NCBI RefSeq assembly: GCF_022201045.2
Contig: NC_068558.1
Span: forward strand, 42,613,501 to 42,677,500
Origin: Citrus sinensis
Lineage: Eukaryota > Streptophyta > Magnoliopsida > Sapindales > Rutaceae
Direction of reading: 5' to 3'
Length of the DNA stretch: 64,000 nt
The translations under genes were made by a program, and so were the position numbers. A model generated the notes under the pieces. The model was not told the DNA's origin. It did no database searches and was given only the letters and a program-made list of their open reading frames with translations. Below, piece by piece: positions 59,971 to 64,000 of the stretch; the first letter of the stretch is position 1, and each line of letters begins with the position of its first letter.

Positions 59971-60354
59971 TTGAGTCTAAAATCTAATTTCATTTATTGT
60001 TTTGAAAAATAAAAATCATTAAATTTCATTAGCACTTTTTTAGTTAAATCTGGATTAAATTACAACAGCAATTGGTCTACGCGCTTGTTAATATTTTAAT
60101 TTTTATGTTGTATTTAAATTGCACGTAAAATTCGTCCCCCCCCCCCCCACCTCAACCCAAAAAAAAAAAAAAAAAAAAAACATAGCACACGTTAGACTGA
60201 GCCGAACCGAACCTTCCAACTAACTAACGACTACCGAGTTGTAACTGATTTAACTCAGAGCCGCCCTAAATCCGAGTTGCATGTAACTCGAAGCGAATCA
60301 AAATTAGATCTTTTATCAAAATATATTCTGAATTTCAATTCTGCTTCCGGGAAG
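59971..60354. promoter_or_regulatory. STK19-like gene 5' region
   Basis: This stretch holds a poly-C run (about 60137-60149) followed by a poly-A run (about 60160-60180), then the likely promoter and 5' untranslated region of the STK19-like gene. No specific element is recognised. Confidence 0.35.
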
Positions 60355-62255
60355 ATGAAAAACGACACCAATTCAGATTCATCAAAACCCAAGAAACGCA
60401 GACGAGACGAAGAAATTGAAGCTGAAAGCAGCAGCTCTGATCGTACGCTTTCGCTGGGTACTTTTTCTAAAATTTTCTCTTCATGCAATTAATCGTCTTA
60501 AAGTTACAATTTTTTATTGTTCAATTATTGTAAATTGCAGAGGAAAATCTTACCTTTAGTGACACGCTGGTAGCTCTACGCATAATGCGGGCTCAGTTTC
60601 CACACATTGACAAGGTTAGCTTTATCAAGTCATCACTGAGCCTCTCAACAACCTCAATTGAACTTGTCAAAGTTTTAAAAGGAAAATTTATTTGTTTATT
60701 TGGTTATTTTGTTAGGTCTCAATTCGGCCATTTATTTTACAATCACAACTATACAGTAGCGTAAATGACAGGACACAAGTGGATAGGGAATTGGAGGTAC
60801 GGTTCCTTGAACACGAACTGCACATAATTCAGTTTCCTTTTGACTTTATATGATTTGGATCCTAAATTGATTTTGTTGGTTCAGTCTTTGAGAAGGGAGA
60901 GAGTACTGCGTGTTTTCAAGCTAAATACTGGACAGGACGATCACGCCATTATGTTTTTAGATGACTATCTAAACCAGGTTGGTTGATTTATTCATTGATA
61001 TAGTTTTTGTTGCTGAATAATACTTTTTTTTTTATTCTTTGCTTTTTTTTTGGTGATGAATATATGATGATGAATTGTCTAGTTTAAAATTTTTAAGGAA
61101 TTGGGTAAAACTTTGATGAATTTTCATCTGTTTAATATGCTCGTATAGATAGAGTGTGTTGTAAAAAGAATGGAAGAAAAGAAGCAAGTCAATCTGGAAG
61201 TTTTTGAGTGGTTTCAAACACATGTTCTCGATTCCAAGCTGGAACCTAGTGTTGGACACGAAGAGCTTGTGAGTGGTTCCGATGTAATTCTGCTGGTGTT
61301 GCTTGTTCACTTTTCTGATCTTTTGATAGTTTGTTTAGTATGTTACTAAACCCATAATCATCACTTGGATGCTATATATTGTCATATATAACTTCTTTTC
61401 TTTTTCTTTTTTTACTGTGTATTTTAATTCTCTTTTGATGTTATCTTTTCACTTTGATTATTTATATAGCTTTTAGAACGATTCTTACAATTTTTATTCT
61501 CTTTTCTGCAGTGTTCACTCTTATCAATTGGGGGGAAAGTGAAGGATGAGCACATCTCCCTTCTAATTAATGCTGGAATTCTTGTAAGCGAGTGAGATTT
61601 TGCTTCCAAGTGAGCGAAATTTTGTTCTATTTAAATTCTTATATTATTTTTCCAAATTTATTTGATGGCCTTCCATGTCCTTTGTCCCTCACAATGATGC
61701 TTACTTTATAGACTCGCCAACTGATTGACCCAGACATGTATTGGTTTGCAATCCCGAATATTGGGTCGGTACTGAAGGGCCTATCTCAGGTATGTAGAAG
61801 TATTTATCTCCTTTTGATATATAGTAAGATTTAGGTGTCTATCATTTATTTTCCTGTGATACTTGTATTTTACATGACAGGGGTATTGACCTGAGTATTA
61901 ATTTGTTCTTCTCGAATACTGTGGAAAATTATATGTCTTTGGCAATCTGTTCTGATCCTATGAAGTGGGAACTTTTTGAGAATTCAAATAAAAGAACTTC
62001 TCATTTTATAACTCTCTTCCTAATATCTAGTTCTGATCAACTTATAATTTTCCCTATATTCAGGGAAGAAAGGAAATTATTTCGTTCCTGAACCGCAGGA
62101 AATACAAAGAGATGATGTTGGCCCTTTTGGAGAAGAAGCATCTTCGTTTCTCTCCTCTGGATATGAGATTTCACCTACGTGACCTGATTGGATCTGGTCA
62201 CCTCAAAACCATCCACACACCTACCGGCTTAGTTGTTCAGATTTCAAAGGATTGA
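60355..62255 (+). CDS. STK19: STK19-like (winged-helix repair factor) protein
   Basis: Eight exons give 270 aa: 60355-60457, 60541-60614, 60716-60796, 60885-60977, 61149-61268, 61512-61583, 61712-61789 and 62064-62255. All junctions are GT-AG and in phase. A basic nuclear-signal-like stretch (KPKKRRRDEE, 12-21) precedes a conserved region: DTLVALRIMRAQFPHIDK, RPFILQSQLYSSVNDRT, RVFKLNTGQDDHAIMF, DYLNQIECVVKRMEE, LLINAGILTRQ, YWFAIPNIGSVLKGL and a C-terminal HLRDLIGSGHLKTI. No protein-kinase motifs (no glycine loop, no HRD, no DFG) are present. This agrees with the view that STK19 is a tandem winged-helix DNA-binding protein and not a kinase. Human STK19 has been reported to act in transcription-coupled repair with CSA, CSB and stalled RNA polymerase II. 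The length is close to the human protein. The start is the first ATG of the frame. Confidence 0.85.
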
Positions 62256-64000
62256 AATGTAGGAAGATGCATGTTCAAATTTGATTCTAGCACTCCTAGC
62301 ATTGGATATCAATCATGACAAAAGGTAGAATAATTAACTTTTAATGCCTTACGTGAATGATCACTCAATTGAGTAGAATGTTTAACAGGGTTGACTACTG
62401 AAATAAAAAAATGATTGGTGACAATTTTGTGCATCAGCTTAAATGAAGGCAAGCAGATGTGAGTTTACTCTTTACCAGGCCATGTATTTGTCATTTATTC
62501 ATTGTTTCTAAGTTATTTGCCAGACATGCTGTAACTTCTCCATGAGTAATTGAGTCAACTATGAGATCATACAATAAACTCATTTCAGCTACTTTTTCTT
62601 GCTGGTTTTCTGATACAGTCAACATTTTTACTCAGCTGTGCTAGTGCCACCAAAACTCTTGGTGGAAAGTATGTTTCCTTATACAGAGTTGCTTTAGGTT
62701 AGACATAGTTGAGCCATCACTTGCACTATAACCAGCATTTGTAGTCAGTCTCCATGTCCTTGTCAATATTGCTGCTAAGTTTTGGTGTTTGGTGGCGTGA
62801 AGTTGACAACTCTATAATTGGTTGATTATGCAGGCAAAGGAAAAAGAGTATTGTAATAGAAGTATATATTCACTTCTTAGAAAAACATGCTCAGTATACA
62901 GGGAATTAAATAAAATAACAGGAACATCCTAAAATTGTAAAACAATATCTATGTTTCACTGTGTTGATTGTGTCATTTTAATAATAGACTCGTGTTATAC
63001 TATAATAATAGACTTGTGAATTTTCTTAAAAACTGTCTTCTGATTTTGAAGTGATGTGTAAGTTTGCATATGTTGAAACATATTGTTGCATTTTTTATAT
63101 TTCCTCTGATTGTTTAACTAAATAATTTAATATACTTTATCCTTTATGTCTTGACATTTTATAAATATGCCAATTTGAACCTATTGTTGGTGTGTGGGTA
63201 CCAGTTAGCTTAACTGGTAAAAGCTTTTGGGTGATACAACAGATCTGTGTTTCTTGCTAGCATCTGTAGGGAGGGGATTTAGTTTCCAACTGTGCTATGC
63301 TTTGAAAAAAGAATAAAAATTGTATGGTTGATGTTTTCCTTTGCAAATTTATATATGGATTGCTTTAAAAAAAAGAATATGGATTTTAATTCAACTATAA
63401 AAATGATATATGTTGATTTTTAGTAAACATCGCCTCCATTAAATTTGAGTGAGTTTCAACTAATGGTTTTAATTCAGGGAATCAAATATCTATAAAGCTA
63501 AGATATAAATTTTAAGATTTTTCTTTTAAAATACAAAAAAAGTAAACTTTCTTTTAAAAAAAAAAAAAGTAAACAATCAGAATCTTAGTAATGCAATACT
63601 TCTAAAACTGTTGCTTGCAAATTCATGAACGGGGATGGCTATTCTTTTTTATTTTTCTTAATCTTAAACTCATTTTTGGGGCTTCACTATTTTTTCCATT
63701 TACTTAAAACATAAACAACCTCTGTATTCCATATTTTACCACTCTTTTGTTATAATAAAAATATATGTATAATAATTCATAGAGTAAATATTCAAAAAGG
63801 TTAGTTAACTTTTAACTCTACCAGACAAGTTATATCCAGTGGTGTATAAAATTATTCTCTGTAAATATTAATTTAATACTTTTTTTTTATATTGATTGAT
63901 TTCTGTTATTGCAATTATAGTCTCTTATTGAAAAGGAACAAAGGGATGGAAAGCAGATTTGATTAGTGACTGAAAATTCAAGTTTTGTGACCTAAACTCT
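62256..64000. other. STK19 3' region and spacer with a possible SINE trace
   Basis: No further gene is seen to the window end. At 63206-63217 TAGCTTAACTGG matches a polymerase III A box, as in tRNA-derived plant SINEs, but a clear B box is missing downstream. The rest is A+T-rich with poly-A runs. Confidence 0.4.

Noticed and set aside
63195..63290. tRNA-like sequence with an A box (TAGCTTAACTGG)
   Set aside because: No B box and no cloverleaf; not a tRNA gene. At most the trace of a SINE.

Overview
The window is nuclear DNA of a dicot plant. The genes have many short exons with GT-AG introns, the spacers are rich in A and T, and all intact genes belong to plant families: SCARECROW-type GRAS, plant casein kinase 1-like, NDR-type AGC kinase, ABCI20-type ABC protein, CSB/CHR8, NECAP, NOP10, ribophorin II and an STK19-like protein. 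A Citrus-like woody species is a guess from general impression only. I joined exons by hand and checked that the reading frame carried across every junction; no transcript evidence was available.

Left part (1-9600) is transposon and pseudogene territory. It holds the end of an inverted-repeat element at the window edge, then a complete but internally deleted Mutator-like element (MULE, 1011-5398). That MULE has long terminal inverted repeats (TIRs), a perfect 9-bp target-site duplication (TSD), a broken transposase and an antisense GRF-type zinc-finger gene with a premature stop. A decayed F-box/DUF295 gene follows.

Middle-left (9600-30000) has three genes on the minus strand: casein kinase 1-like (14 exons, 460 aa), a single-exon SCARECROW-type GRAS protein (519 aa) and an NDR-type kinase (13 exons, 552 aa). 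A non-autonomous MULE-like element with a perfect 9-bp TSD and nested palindromes (17133-17965) lies between the first two.

Middle-right (33000-54200) is a dense housekeeping block: ABCI20-like (minus), head-to-head with the CSB/ERCC6 repair ATPase (plus); NECAP-like coat-associated protein (minus), which converges on CSB and is head-to-head with NOP10 (plus); then ribophorin II (plus, 19 exons). The two head-to-head spacers carry G-boxes and site II elements; the NOP10 side also has a telo-box, as is typical of ribosome-biogenesis genes.

Right part (54200-64000) holds another MULE-like element, a Tourist-like MITE, a hAT remnant with a perfect 8-bp TSD, an unrecognised gene relic on the minus strand, and an intact STK19-like gene (plus, 8 exons, 270 aa). 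CSB and, by recent reports, STK19 both act in transcription-coupled DNA repair, so the window carries two factors of that pathway about 20 kb apart. I saw no CRISPR array, rRNA or canonical tRNA gene. The most unusual sequence structures are the antisense gene inside the MULE, the nested-palindrome element and the unrecognised relic.
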